Assembly: GCA_002432865.1 (NCBI GenBank)
Contig: DJGX01000019.1
Location: 21,956 to 85,955 of the forward strand
Origin: Cloacimonetes bacterium UBA5835
Lineage (GTDB): Bacteria; Cloacimonadota; Cloacimonadia; Cloacimonadales; Cloacimonadaceae
Direction of reading: 5' to 3'
DNA: 64,000 bases
Shown here: piece after piece, positions 50,108 to 59,997 of the stretch
Layout: each line of letters begins with the position of its first letter
How positions within the stretch are numbered: position 1 is the first letter of the stretch
Notes under the pieces: generated by a model
Database searches by the model: none
The model's input: only the letters and a program-made list of their open reading frames with translations
Told to the model about the DNA's origin: nothing
Program-made: the position numbers and the translations under genes

Positions 50108-51598
50108 ATGCCTCCTTTACTTTGGGTTTTATTTTCGGCTTTATTGCTTTCGCTATCGCGTTTACCTTTACATTTAGGTTGGCTGGCATTTACAGGTTGG
50201 ATACCCTTACTTTATGTATTAGAGAGCAGAAAAGTGAAGTTATGGCAAGCAGCGATGATTTTTTCCCTCGTTTATATTGGCGTTGTTATGTATTGGATAG
50301 CGGGAGTAACTTTTTTGGGGTTAATTGGTATCTGTATCTTTTATTTTCTATTTTACTGGCTATGCTTCTATGCAATTAATAGAATTAGTAGAGTATCTGG
50401 ATATCTTTTTTACCCGGGGTTTATTTTGGTAATGCTTAGTTTTGAATATCTCCAAAATTTTGGTGAAACCAGATTTCCCTGGTTTAATAATGCTTATTCG
50501 CTCTCCGATTATACTGTTTTAATTCAGGCAGCAGATTTGGGAGGAGTAATTCTGATTTCTCTTCTGATTTTGGTGATTAATGTTCTGCTTTATGAAGTTT
50601 TAATTAAAAAAAATCGGAGAGGACTACTTTATCTTGTCGGCATCTTTATTCTCTGGATTGGTTATGGAATTTATTGTTTACATTCATTACCTATGCAAAA
50701 GCAGGAACCCAAAATAGCTATTATGCAACCTTCTATTCCTCAAGAAGAAAAATGGGATGAAGAAGCTTATCAGCAAATTTTGCATCGTTATGATACTCTT
50801 TGTGCTAAAGCAGCCGAAGATTCTACCAAACTAATCATTTTCCCAGAAGCAGCAATACCTGTCTATTTAATGTATGATAATTATGCCAAAACCTATTTTA
50901 GAGAGCTGATGCAGAAATACAATCTGGAGATCTTTACTGGATTCCCGCATTTTACTTTAGCTCCCGATAATCACATTAACGATGAATTATATTACAATGC
51001 CGCAGCCCTTTTCAAACCCGATGGATCCATTTCTGAATTGTACTATAAGAATATCTTGGTGCCTGTAGGAGAGCGAATGTTATGGCTGAATTTATTTCCG
51101 TTTCTCTGGAAACTGCAATTTGGCCAAGCCAACTGGGAATTTGGAAATGGGCCTGCTTACTATCAAACGGACAGTTTAGAATTTTCTCCGTCCATTTGTT
51201 ACGAGCTTGCTTTTGCAGAGTTCCATCAAAAAATGGCTATTAGGAAAGATAAGGACACCGGCAGCTATAAAAAAACTGATTTCTTAGTTAATATTACTAA
51301 TGATGCCTGGTTTGGCACTTCCTACGGACCCTGGCTGCATTCTGTTATGGCAAAATTTCGTGCTGTGGAAAACAGAATCCAAATTTATCGCAGTGCTAAT
51401 ACAGGTATTTCTTTAATTGTAGACCCCTTTGGTCGCATTTTAACTAAAGCAGGTCTCTTTGAAATAACTAACCTGTATGCACCGCTTATTATTTGCCCCA
51501 AAATACCAGTTTACCGTTATATATATTGGTATCCGTGGATTTTTGTAATTCTGGTGGCAGGACTTTTCATCTACAGCTTCCTTAAAAAAGAAGCTTAA
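50108..51598 (+). CDS. lnt: apolipoprotein N-acyltransferase
   Basis: It adds the third acyl chain to lipoproteins in the inner membrane, with periplasmic catalysis. Six N-terminal membrane segments (about residues 1-195) precede a nitrilase domain with the triad Glu247 (IIFPEAA), Lys314 (YYKNILVPVGE) and Cys364 (SICYE), and a final membrane helix near 475-492. The length of 496 residues is typical. The ATG abuts the lipoprotein gene. With lspA at 3.6 kb it supports a diderm envelope. Confidence 0.93.
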   Translation: MPPLLWVLFSALLLSLSRLPLHLGWLAFTGWIPLLYVLESRKVKLWQAAMIFSLVYIGVVMYWIAGVTFLGLIGICIFYFLFYWLCFYAINRISRVSGYLFYPGFILVMLSFEYLQNFGETRFPWFNNAYSLSDYTVLIQAADLGGVILISLLILVINVLLYEVLIKKNRRGLLYLVGIFILWIGYGIYCLHSLPMQKQEPKIAIMQPSIPQEEKWDEEAYQQILHRYDTLCAKAAEDSTKLIIFPEAAIPVYLMYDNYAKTYFRELMQKYNLEIFTGFPHFTLAPDNHINDELYYNAAALFKPDGSISELYYKNILVPVGERMLWLNLFPFLWKLQFGQANWEFGNGPAYYQTDSLEFSPSICYELAFAEFHQKMAIRKDKDTGSYKKTDFLVNITNDAWFGTSYGPWLHSVMAKFRAVENRIQIYRSANTGISLIVDPFGRILTKAGLFEITNLYAPLIICPKIPVYRYIYWYPWIFVILVAGLFIYSFLKKEA

Positions 51599-51611
51599 AA
51601 AGTGAGGTCTT

Positions 51612-52007
51612 ATGAAAAAATATTACTATACTATCGGGGAAGTGAGTAATCTATTAAATGTTAAGCCACATGTTATCCGTTATTGGGAAAGTGAATTTCC
51701 CTGGATAAAACCTAAAAAGAATTCAGGACGCATTCGCAAATATAGTGAAAAACAGGTACTATTATTGCGTAAAATTTATGATTTATTGTATAATCAGCGC
51801 TATACAATTGAAGGCGCAAGGCAAAAAATTAAACAGGAACGAACTACTATTCAGGAAATTGCCAAAGATGCTCTTGACGAATCTTCCACTTCGATAAACG
51901 AAGTATCTGGTATGAAACCTGAAATTAAAGAAGTACTACTGGATTTGAAAAATGATTTAACCCAGATCCAGCAGACCTGTAAAAAATATACACAGGATAA
52001 AAAATGA
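51612..52007 (+). CDS. MerR family transcriptional regulator
   Basis: The N-terminal winged helix carries YTIGEVSNLLNVKPHVIRYW at residues ~5-24 and an RKYSEKQVLLLRKI segment near 42, the MerR DNA-binding core. The remainder (~75-131) is helical and acidic with no metal-binding cysteines, so this is of the HspR/GlnR-like small type rather than a metal sensor. The stop overlaps glyQ by four bases. Its target is not evident. Confidence 0.87.
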   Translation: MKKYYYTIGEVSNLLNVKPHVIRYWESEFPWIKPKKNSGRIRKYSEKQVLLLRKIYDLLYNQRYTIEGARQKIKQERTTIQEIAKDALDESSTSINEVSGMKPEIKEVLLDLKNDLTQIQQTCKKYTQDKK

Positions 52008-52861
52008 ACTTTCAAGATATCATTCTTACACTGCAAGATTATTGGGCAAAAAAGGGTTGCTGCCTAATTCAGCCCTACGATTTAGAAATGGGAGCAGGGA
52101 CATTTCATCCTTCCACTTTTTTTGGAACTTTAGGGAAAAAACCCTGTGCTATTGCTTATCCGCAACCATGTCGCAGACCTAAAGACGGTCGTTATGGAGA
52201 AAATCCTAATCGCTTTCAACACTATTATCAGTTTCAAGTGATTATCAAACCCATTCCTGATGATATTCAAAATCTATATTTAAAAAGTTTAGCTGCTATT
52301 GGTATCGAGATAGAAAAACACGATATCAGATTTGTTGAAGACGATTGGGAGTCACCAACTTTAGGCGCTTGGGGTTTGGGTTGGGAAGTTTGGTTGGATG
52401 GAATGGAAATTTCTCAATTTACTTACTTTCAACAGGTTGGAGGCATAGATGTCTTTCCTGTTAGTGTTGAACTTACTTATGGTTTAGAACGGCTAGCTAT
52501 GTACATTCAAAATGTAGATGATTATAGAATGCTGGCTTGGAATGAAACCACAAAATATGCAGAACTTTTTTATGAGCGGGAAAAAGAGTATAGTGCATAC
52601 AACTTCGAATTGGCAAATACCAAATTGTTGTTTCAGCTTTTTCAGGATTATGAAACAGAGTGTAATGCTTTGCTGAGTAAACAACTGGTTTACCCTGCCT
52701 ATGATATGTTACTTCACTGTTCCCATACTTTTAATTTATTAGAAGCAAGAGGAGTGATAAGTGTTACAGAACGTGCTTCCTATATTTCCCGCATCAGAAA
52801 TATGGCTCGCGCCTGTGCAAATAATTATTTGAACAAAATTAACAATAACCAAGAGGAATAG
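52004..52861 (+). CDS. glyQ: glycyl-tRNA synthetase alpha subunit
   Basis: The alpha chain carries the class II catalytic core of the bacterial (alpha-beta)2 glycyl-tRNA synthetase. It begins with TFQDIILTLQDYWAKKGC-like sequence, then the QPYDLEMGAGTFHPSTF segment, RPKDGRYGENPNR near 63, FVEDDWESPTLGAWGLG near 105, and GLERLAMY near 160. Length 285 is standard. The beta subunit gene glyS, which usually follows directly, is absent; an unknown gene and an amidohydrolase follow instead. Confidence 0.96.
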   Translation: MNFQDIILTLQDYWAKKGCCLIQPYDLEMGAGTFHPSTFFGTLGKKPCAIAYPQPCRRPKDGRYGENPNRFQHYYQFQVIIKPIPDDIQNLYLKSLAAIGIEIEKHDIRFVEDDWESPTLGAWGLGWEVWLDGMEISQFTYFQQVGGIDVFPVSVELTYGLERLAMYIQNVDDYRMLAWNETTKYAELFYEREKEYSAYNFELANTKLLFQLFQDYETECNALLSKQLVYPAYDMLLHCSHTFNLLEARGVISVTERASYISRIRNMARACANNYLNKINNNQEE

Positions 52862-52863
52862 CT

Positions 52864-53523
52864 ATGAATAAAGATTTCTCTAATGTAATGAGCACTTTAA
52901 CTGGGATTCAGGATTCTCTTTTACAGGTGGCTGTTTATACGGATTTTCAACCTCAATGTGTAATCATTCTGGAAGAAGATCCTCCAGACCTTTTGGAATC
53001 ACTTGATTCCTTAAAGAATTATACCATAAAGAGAAAATTGCGTTTCCCTTTATTGATCAACCGTAATTTTGCGGAAAGCTCTTTGGATTCATACCCTTTG
53101 GAATTTCTGGATATCGTTTCCAGCAATTACGAGAATCTTTTCGTTAAAAAAGATCTCCTAAAAACACTTAAATTTGATCCAGTAAACCTGCGTTTACAAA
53201 TGGAACGCGAAATTAAAAGCAAATGGTTGCTTACTCGTTTGTCCTATCTGGAAATGAAAACCGACTCCAAAAAGATGGCTAATATTATTGCCTTAACTCT
53301 CACAAACATTCTGCCAGTATTAAAAGGGATTTGTTATTTGAAAGATGGCTCTGCCCCTCCCCAATATGATGCCGCTGTAGAAAGAGCAACAAATATTACC
53401 GATATCGAGTTTGATACAATATTTTCTTGGATAGCTAACAAGAAGGTAAGCTTAGAAAATGTTAAACAGTATCTTGCCATTTTAGAAAGCCTTATGCAGT
53501 ACTTGGAAATGATAGATAAATGA
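52864..53523 (+). CDS. uncharacterised protein, possibly nucleotidyltransferase-like
   Basis: Not recognised with certainty. The N-terminal ~95 residues look alpha/beta, with a SLDSYPLEFLDIVS segment near 75. The C-terminal ~115 residues are helical (LRLQMEREIKSKWLLTRLSY and beyond). This layout recalls a group of nucleotidyltransferase-like proteins with a helical tail, but no catalytic GSxxxxxD motif is visible, so activity is doubtful. It starts two bases after glyQ and overlaps the next gene by four, so it is co-translated in this operon. Confidence 0.55.
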   Translation: MNKDFSNVMSTLTGIQDSLLQVAVYTDFQPQCVIILEEDPPDLLESLDSLKNYTIKRKLRFPLLINRNFAESSLDSYPLEFLDIVSSNYENLFVKKDLLKTLKFDPVNLRLQMEREIKSKWLLTRLSYLEMKTDSKKMANIIALTLTNILPVLKGICYLKDGSAPPQYDAAVERATNITDIEFDTIFSWIANKKVSLENVKQYLAILESLMQYLEMIDK

Positions 53524-54296
53524 TTTACAGCGATACCTATCTGGGAAATTCTAATTTTCCTATCCTTGCTTTTGCCATCCATAATGGCCATTATTTGCCA
53601 GAAGAACTTCTCCAGGGTTGTGGAATTTCCGAAGATACCAGATTACGAGAAGAAGACCCATATACAAGTATTTTCGCAGAAACCTTTCCAAATAGAATTG
53701 TTGTTCAAACCAGTCGCTTTGCCGTAGATTTGAACCGTTCTCCAGAAAAAGCTGTTTACCAAAAACCAGAAGATGCCTGGGGCTTACAAGTGAGAAAACA
53801 TCCTGTGCCAGAAAAACTTAATGAAATGCTTATTAAAGCTTATGAAGCATTTTATAGAACTGCCCACTATCAAATTGAACGCTTACTACATAACAACCCT
53901 AAACTGATTATTTTAGATTTACATAGCTATAATCATCGCAGAGGTGGACCAAATGCAGCTCCAGACCCTCAAAACGAAAATCCCGATATTATTTTGGGAA
54001 GAAATAATCTGCCAGAGAGCAAATATCAAACAATAGAAAAATTGCGTCTACTGATCGATAACAAACCCTGTGTAGATTCAAAACTGGATTGCCGCTGTGA
54101 TGTTAAATTCTCAGGTGGATATTTTTCTCGTTGGATAAACAGTACTTTTGGTGATAAAGTAATCTGCGTTGCTGTAGAATTTAAAAAAATCTTTATGGAT
54201 GAATGGACAGGAGAATTAAACTTATCCGCCTGCTTGCAGTTGAAAGAGATATTTCATAATGCTGTTTTAGAATGGATGGAACAGGTTAATGGATGA
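53520..54296 (+). CDS. N-formylglutamate amidohydrolase family protein
   Basis: A zinc hydrolase of the HutG/FGase family, which frees glutamate from N-formylglutamate in histidine breakdown or acts on related amides. AIHNGHYLPEE near residue 19, the EDPYTSIFA segment with VDLNRSPEKA near 73, ILDLHSYNHRRGG near 136, and VAVEFKKIFMDEWTG near 218 are family signatures. The length of 258 residues is normal. It fits an amino-acid-fermenting lifestyle. The start overlaps the previous gene by four bases. The 214 bases after it hold nothing clear. Confidence 0.87.
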   Translation: MIYSDTYLGNSNFPILAFAIHNGHYLPEELLQGCGISEDTRLREEDPYTSIFAETFPNRIVVQTSRFAVDLNRSPEKAVYQKPEDAWGLQVRKHPVPEKLNEMLIKAYEAFYRTAHYQIERLLHNNPKLIILDLHSYNHRRGGPNAAPDPQNENPDIILGRNNLPESKYQTIEKLRLLIDNKPCVDSKLDCRCDVKFSGGYFSRWINSTFGDKVICVAVEFKKIFMDEWTGELNLSACLQLKEIFHNAVLEWMEQVNG

Positions 54297-54510
54297 ATAA
54301 GTGATAGGTTTTTAATGAGGTTATAAATAGTTATATCTTTTTTGTGTGATGGACTTATGCATTTAGTGCTAAAGTAATCACTACCAACATCGTAACCCAC
54401 TAAATCTCTATAAGCTAAAGAAAATATAACTGCAGGAAACACATTTTTCTCCTTTAGCCACACTCCATATAATTAATGGAAAGGCCGTTGCTGATTTATA
54501 TCTTCTTGTA

Positions 54511-56010
54511 TTATATACTAATAGAAAAATAGAGAGAGCGGTTGCCATTTAGCCAAGATTGTTGCATTTCCGTTTTACACTGAAACAAATTCCCTTTATA
54601 GCTTAGCACAATAAAAAATATGTTCTCATCACTTGCTGTGGCTATAGTTCCCGAGGGATTTTCTGTATATTCATCAGGTATAATAAGCATATTTAAGGTC
54701 TGCCAAGTTTTTATTCCTGTAGAAATAGCAACTCGCTTTTGGCTGTAGCGAAAGGCGTTTTCCCAATAGAAGCTATTTTTATGAAGTTCCATTTTATCTT
54801 CATAGTGGTAACGGCAGAGCAAGGTAAAATCCATATTTTCGTTCAGTTCCTGCCTAACCTTTAGACGAAAACGATAATGGACAGGGAGGGTAGTAATATA
54901 ACTACTATCGTTTTCTGATATAATTTCTTTATCCAATCTGGTCAATTGCAGATTTATCGCTGTTGAAGAAGGTTTCAAAGAAAGGTTTATTATACTGCGG
55001 GAATTCCAAACTGGACTTTTCAGGCAATTATTTTTCCTGATTAGGGCATAGCGCAAGTCCAAATACACTATTTTATGTGGCTGATAATTCAGATTCCAGT
55101 TAATTTCTTGGCTTTCTCCCTTACTACTTAAAAGATATGGTTTGGCAGCATAAACTGGTAATTGATTTCCCTGGCGATAGGCATAGCTAATTTCTTGAGC
55201 AATATTATGATAGCTGAATTGTGAAGTTGTCTGCAAGGCGAGGTCTTTTTCCAGATAAGCAAGCTCAGTAGCTATCGTAATATTTTCCCTATTCATTTTG
55301 GTAGAAAAGGCATAAACTTGCATTTTTTTTGCCATAAGTGAATCTACAAAGTTTCTATCGTAGTTTTGTTCATATACCAAAATGCCAAATTGGCTATTAT
55401 TCATTTGATATTCCAATCCCCCAGCAAGGATATTCTCTTGCACTACAGGGCTTTCAGAATGGATTGTTTTATACAGAGAGTTTATTTTATTCTCTTTTAA
55501 GGAAGCATTGCGTTTTCGTCCCGAACCCATAAAAAATAAGGATACACTATTTATCCGCACAATCGTTGCCGCTCCAAAAGGTGAATAGTATACTGGATGA
55601 GCAGGTCTATTAACAGTAAAAAGAGTTTTTTCTCCGCTTTTTTTTAATACTGTTCCCAATCCGAAAGCTGGACGATAGGAACCGAAATATATTTCGGAAC
55701 GGTTATTTTTTGAGGGTAAACGGGACAGCTGAAAATTAGCATCTAATTCTGAACTTTCTTTAAAATAAAGGTTTAGATTCAAGCATAGTTCTTTTTGCTG
55801 TAACCGAAAATTAGTAAGGCAATTCTCTGAATATTTTAATCTGTTATTCAGTCCAAAGTTATATTTCCCGTCCTCTATTTCTGAATATAATAGATTCAAC
55901 CAGTTGTCTTCAAGATTTTCTGTATCTAATTCTGGAATTTCTTCAACTTCAGCAAATAGGAAAAGACAACAAACTAACAGTAGGAAAGTGAAACAAACTG
56001 AAACCTTCAC
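54511..56010 (-). CDS. outer-membrane beta-barrel-like protein
   Basis: A signal peptide of ~21 residues (CFTFLLLVCCLFLF core) is followed by an acidic linker and ~470 residues of alternating polar/aromatic strands ending in YFSISI, as for an outer-membrane barrel. Segments such as GSYRPAFGLGTVL and FGAATIVRINSVSLFFMG resemble a ComEA-linked barrel type sometimes found in FCB bacteria, but this is only a guess. GTG 56010 (GTGA overlap with the upstream gene) is preferred over TTG 56013. No specific function is assigned. Confidence 0.68.
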   Translation of the reverse strand: MKVSVCFTFLLLVCCLFLFAEVEEIPELDTENLEDNWLNLLYSEIEDGKYNFGLNNRLKYSENCLTNFRLQQKELCLNLNLYFKESSELDANFQLSRLPSKNNRSEIYFGSYRPAFGLGTVLKKSGEKTLFTVNRPAHPVYYSPFGAATIVRINSVSLFFMGSGRKRNASLKENKINSLYKTIHSESPVVQENILAGGLEYQMNNSQFGILVYEQNYDRNFVDSLMAKKMQVYAFSTKMNRENITIATELAYLEKDLALQTTSQFSYHNIAQEISYAYRQGNQLPVYAAKPYLLSSKGESQEINWNLNYQPHKIVYLDLRYALIRKNNCLKSPVWNSRSIINLSLKPSSTAINLQLTRLDKEIISENDSSYITTLPVHYRFRLKVRQELNENMDFTLLCRYHYEDKMELHKNSFYWENAFRYSQKRVAISTGIKTWQTLNMLIIPDEYTENPSGTIATASDENIFFIVLSYKGNLFQCKTEMQQSWLNGNRSLYFSISI

Positions 56011-56786
56011 CAAGCAGAACCCAAATCCACAATATGCGTTAAGCCCAATTCTGTATGAGTTCTAACTGCATACATCACACTCATTTTACCTAGCATAACC
56101 TTCATCCCAACTCCAAAACGAGCTGGTTCATTTTGCCAAGAACATTGAAGTAATAAGGGTTTTGCTATGGCAAAAGAAGTTGCCAGGCAGTAGTTATTTC
56201 TGTCGTTTTTGCGCCAAGAATATGTAGATGAAAAACTGGAAGATTCATTTGCTATCACAGCTGCCGATAAAGTTACAGCTATGTCTTCGGTTCTAAGATG
56301 GTTACAGCGTATCTCCGTTTTAATTTTATTTTTCTGCAAAGCAAGTGCTAAATCGTTATCCCAGGTAAACCAACTTTGCTCTTCTATCTTTTCATAGACC
56401 AGATGTTGAGTTAGCCCAAAATGAAAACAAGACCACTCAGCACTTAAAGCCAAATATTCATCTTGATACCGATAATCCGGATGTGCCAAATATGCAATAC
56501 CGGTTGCCACAATAATGGGCTTTACCTTGAAGGCACTATGCAAACCGTATATATTGATTTCGTCGATACTATAGGGTTGTTGCCAGCTAAGGCAAATTCC
56601 ACTGGAACCTATAATTGGAGATAATATATAATCAGCAGGTGAATCAGAAAGAATAGTTACCCCAGATAAGGCACTTGCAGAAGCAGAATTTTCCGTAGTT
56701 ACCGATATCAAATAGCTACTGTAACAAAGCAGGATGAGCATTGTAGTAATAACCACAATATACTCTCTCCCTACTTTGAACCTCAT
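56007..56786 (-). CDS. PorV/UPF0164-like outer-membrane protein
   Basis: A 259-residue protein with an N-terminal membrane or signal segment (~10-29) and then strand-rich sequence. The pattern SASASALSGVTI ... SDSPADYILSP ... GICLSWQQPYSIDEINIYGLH is a diverged version of the PorV-like opening where NPA is replaced by SPA. It overlaps the large barrel gene by four bases, so the two are probably made together and may act together in the outer membrane. Confidence 0.65.
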   Translation of the reverse strand: MRFKVGREYIVVITTMLILLCYSSYLISVTTENSASASALSGVTILSDSPADYILSPIIGSSGICLSWQQPYSIDEINIYGLHSAFKVKPIIVATGIAYLAHPDYRYQDEYLALSAEWSCFHFGLTQHLVYEKIEEQSWFTWDNDLALALQKNKIKTEIRCNHLRTEDIAVTLSAAVIANESSSFSSTYSWRKNDRNNYCLATSFAIAKPLLLQCSWQNEPARFGVGMKVMLGKMSVMYAVRTHTELGLTHIVDLGSAW

Positions 56787-56821
56787 AGGATAAATCCTTT
56801 GGTTACATAAAGGTTGCTAGC

Positions 56822-57925
56822 TTAATATAGGTTTGCTTCGCTTGTTGGATCAAAGAAATGAGCTTTAGTCATATCAAAAGTAATACTTAAGTCTTGTCCC
56901 ATTTTCGGTAATTCTTTTGGATCAAAGCGTGCGATAAATTCATTATGTTCAGTTGTTAAAACCACATGATATTCGTTTCCCAATGGCTCAACAAAATCTA
57001 CCTTGGTAATAATTTTTTGGGGGAAATCTGCTAAGGCATCAAACCTTGAATCGTATATATCTTCAGGTCGGATACCCATAATAATAGCTTTATCTTCATA
57101 ATTTTTTAAGATCTCTTCCTGACGGGGAGTAAGTTTTAACAAATAATCATCGCTTACAAAATGCAGAGCACCATTAGTGCGAGCAATTTTCCCTGTAGTC
57201 ATATTAATAGCAGGACTACCAATAAAACCAGCAACAAATACATTAGCTGGATCGTTATATATTTTCAGGGGAGAATCAATTTGCTGAATAACTCCATCTT
57301 TCATAACAGCAATACGATCTGCCATCGTCATAGCTTCTACTTGATCATGTGTAACATAAATCATAGTATTACCGATTGTTTTATGCAATTTCACAATTTC
57401 TGCTCTCATAGCTACTCTCAATTTTGCATCCAGATTAGAAAGGGGCTCATCAAAAAGGAAAACTTTCGGATTACGAACAATGGCTCTTCCTAAGGCTACT
57501 CGCTGTCTTTGTCCACCTGAAAGTTGACCTGGTTTTCTTTTCAGCATACTCTCTATGCCCAATAATTTTGCTGAGTTACTCACTTTTATCTTGATTTCTT
57601 CTTTGGGCATTTTTCTCATTTTTAGGGCAAAAGCCATATTGTCAAACACTGTCATATGAGGATAAAGAGCATAGTTTTGGAAGACCATTGCTATGTCTCT
57701 ATCCTTGGGAGGAACATCATTAACTAAGGTATCTCCAATATAGATTTCACCAGAAGAGATATCTTCCAAACCGGCAATCATTCTTAGAATAGTTGTTTTC
57801 CCACAACCTGAAGGGCCAACTAAAACTATAAATTCCTTATCTTCGGCAGTAAAAGAAACATCTTTTACGGCATGAAAGCCATTTTCAAAATACTTATTCA
57901 GATTCTTTATTGTTACTTTCGCCAT
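56822..57925 (-). CDS. sugar ABC transporter ATPase (MalK/UgpC-like)
   Basis: A cytoplasmic ATPase of the CUT1 type. Walker A GPSGCGKTT is at residues 37-45, LSGGQRQRVALGRA near 135, Walker B VFLFDEPLSNLDAKLR near 155 and the switch His in VTHDQVEAM. The C-terminal ~130 residues form the TOBE/OB regulatory domain (MGIRPEDIYD). No permease or binding protein is present in the window, so it may serve several transporters encoded elsewhere, as MsmK/UgpC do. Length 367 is standard. Confidence 0.92.
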   Translation of the reverse strand: MAKVTIKNLNKYFENGFHAVKDVSFTAEDKEFIVLVGPSGCGKTTILRMIAGLEDISSGEIYIGDTLVNDVPPKDRDIAMVFQNYALYPHMTVFDNMAFALKMRKMPKEEIKIKVSNSAKLLGIESMLKRKPGQLSGGQRQRVALGRAIVRNPKVFLFDEPLSNLDAKLRVAMRAEIVKLHKTIGNTMIYVTHDQVEAMTMADRIAVMKDGVIQQIDSPLKIYNDPANVFVAGFIGSPAINMTTGKIARTNGALHFVSDDYLLKLTPRQEEILKNYEDKAIIMGIRPEDIYDSRFDALADFPQKIITKVDFVEPLGNEYHVVLTTEHNEFIARFDPKELPKMGQDLSITFDMTKAHFFDPTSEANLY

Positions 57926-57998
57926 TTCTAAACTCCTATATAATTACTTATTGAAAGCAATTGGTATATATGTCAAGTGGGAAATCATAGATATGCAT

Positions 57999-59696
57999 CT
58001 AACAATTGTTCTCAGGTTGTTTTTCTGATTTATAAATTTCAACGCGGTTCCGGCCATTCGTTTTAGCCGCATAACAGGCCTGATCTGCAAAGGAGATACA
58101 TTTAGAAAGATTAGTGGGTTTATTGCTTTTATGAAAATCACAAGCAATACCAATACTGATCGTAATATTAATCTTCAGATTTTGATATTCAAAAGTATGT
58201 ACTTCAATCTTGTTCCGTAGTTCTTCCATCATAGAATAACTTAAATTAGGATCAGAATCGAACAAAATAATTAAGAACTCATCTCCTCCATAACGCACAA
58301 TTACATCACTTTTACGAAACTCGGCACTAAGGATAGCAGCAATTTCTTTTAAGACATAATCACCAACCAGATGTCCATAGTTATCATTAATCAATTTAAA
58401 GAAATCGATATCGATCATACTAAAGCAAACAGGGACATTATGTCTGGCAGCTAAAACGATCATTTGAAAGATATTACCTTCCAAATATCGTCTATTGCGT
58501 AAACCCGTTAAGCTATCTGTTAATGAAAGCTCTCCAACTTTTTCATAGAGTTCCTCAATTTTATAGAAATTTGCCTGCAAGCTTTCCACATAAGCATTAT
58601 TCTGTAAAGATGCCTGATTACTTAGTTCTCTGATGCGGCTTTCTAAAAAAGGCATAGCTGAATAATAATGTTCAGGATCAAGACAATCTCTCATAAAATG
58701 CGATAAACTGAGCAAACTATCCCAACTTTTATGCAGAAAGTAATTGGAATATTGGTAATTTTGAATCGAATCCTTAAAATTGGAAAGTACCCCGCAATTA
58801 TAGTATCCTGCAAAAAAATAAAGCGAATGTAGCTGTTGCACATTTAATACAGAAGCCGGATATTTAATTAATACCCGTTGATATTCTATCTTTTCTGCAG
58901 AAGAAACAAAACGATCTTCTAAAGTAAAAAGTTCATAGAGCACCATCGCACTATTCAAAGATTTCTGTTCTTCGAGGTAATCGTACATTCGTAATAATAA
59001 GTACTTTTTAATTATGCCCTGCTTATGCCAGGGAATAGAAATTAGCCAGCGGATAATTAAATTTATGGCACAATCGCTGCCATCTCTATTGTAAATTTCA
59101 ATTATTAAGTCCAAATGTGTTCTAAGCAATTCTCTATGTTGGTTTTGATAACGCAAAACACCTGCTTTGGAAAGCTGAATAAGAATCCATAATCCCAAAT
59201 TATTTATATCCACTTTCGGTTCCAGAATTCTTAAAAATTCTGCGGCATTTGCATAATCTCCATTTTCGGTTAATATATATAAAAGCTGAAGTTGATTGAA
59301 GAGTTCTATATATTCTTGTTCTTTTTCCTGTTTTTCTTTCGCACTCTTGGCAATATATGAATAATAGGGTGAATCCTGAGTTATGGGAAAGTGGCTCAGG
59401 AAATTGAGAAAATGATAAAATTCACTTTCGTGGGTGGTTCTTATCTGCAGAAAATAATCCAGCAAATATTGAATAATCAAACCTACATATTCACAATATA
59501 GCGGATTCTCACAGTTCTCAGAGTAGGCAGAAACTACTATCTCTATAACTTGTTCTTCAATTTCTGAACGGGTACTATCATCAGCTATAATAAAATCACC
59601 AATTAGCTTTTTTAGCGTGGATCGCATTTCCTGTTCAATACTGGTGAAAAGAGATATATCGTAAAGGTTGGAATGACTATTTATCGGGTTCATCAT
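57999..59696 (-). CDS. diguanylate cyclase with long N-terminal sensor region
   Basis: The C-terminal GGDEF domain (~400-560) has the active-site GGDEF at 470-474 and an RKSD inhibitory I-site five residues upstream, so it probably makes cyclic di-GMP with product inhibition. The N-terminal ~390 residues are helical with TPR-like character and no membrane segments, so sensing is probably cytoplasmic. The start is uncertain: ATG 59696 or 59693 overlap the upstream gene by ~20 bases, and an in-frame ATG at 59729 overlaps it by 53. No phosphodiesterase or PilZ protein is in the window. Confidence 0.85.
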   Translation of the reverse strand: MMNPINSHSNLYDISLFTSIEQEMRSTLKKLIGDFIIADDSTRSEIEEQVIEIVVSAYSENCENPLYCEYVGLIIQYLLDYFLQIRTTHESEFYHFLNFLSHFPITQDSPYYSYIAKSAKEKQEKEQEYIELFNQLQLLYILTENGDYANAAEFLRILEPKVDINNLGLWILIQLSKAGVLRYQNQHRELLRTHLDLIIEIYNRDGSDCAINLIIRWLISIPWHKQGIIKKYLLLRMYDYLEEQKSLNSAMVLYELFTLEDRFVSSAEKIEYQRVLIKYPASVLNVQQLHSLYFFAGYYNCGVLSNFKDSIQNYQYSNYFLHKSWDSLLSLSHFMRDCLDPEHYYSAMPFLESRIRELSNQASLQNNAYVESLQANFYKIEELYEKVGELSLTDSLTGLRNRRYLEGNIFQMIVLAARHNVPVCFSMIDIDFFKLINDNYGHLVGDYVLKEIAAILSAEFRKSDVIVRYGGDEFLIILFDSDPNLSYSMMEELRNKIEVHTFEYQNLKINITISIGIACDFHKSNKPTNLSKCISFADQACYAAKTNGRNRVEIYKSEKQPENNC

Positions 59697-59997
59697 CTTT
59701 AGCAGGAACAAAACGGAAGACGGTTTCATCTGGTTTAGTTAGCCCAAAATTTTCCCTGGCAGCTTTTTCAGCTGCTTCAGGATCTGTTTTCAAGCGGTTA
59801 TTTTCCATCGCTAAACTATCATTTTGAGCTTTCAGGGCAGCAGTTTCTTTCTCCAACTGTTCAACCCTATGCTTCAGTTTCCAAGTGTTTAAAAAACTGT
59901 TGTTAGCTAAAAATAAAATCCAGATAACCAGCAGAACTATTGCTCCCCAAAAGAAAAAACGGAACTGTGGACTTCGTTTCTTATCTTTTGTTTTCAT
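59677..59997 (-). CDS. FtsB/DivIC family septum protein
   Basis: A bitopic division protein of 106 residues: a basic cytoplasmic tip, one membrane helix (~13-31), a coiled coil (~36-70, WKLKHRVEQLEKETAALK) and the family tail AARENFGLTKPDETVFRFV. FtsB/DivIC links FtsL and FtsQ/DivIB in the divisome. Its first base abuts or overlaps the DUF362 gene. No other division genes are near except divIVA at 1.7 kb. Confidence 0.87.
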   Translation of the reverse strand: MKTKDKKRSPQFRFFFWGAIVLLVIWILFLANNSFLNTWKLKHRVEQLEKETAALKAQNDSLAMENNRLKTDPEAAEKAARENFGLTKPDETVFRFVPAKDDEPDK

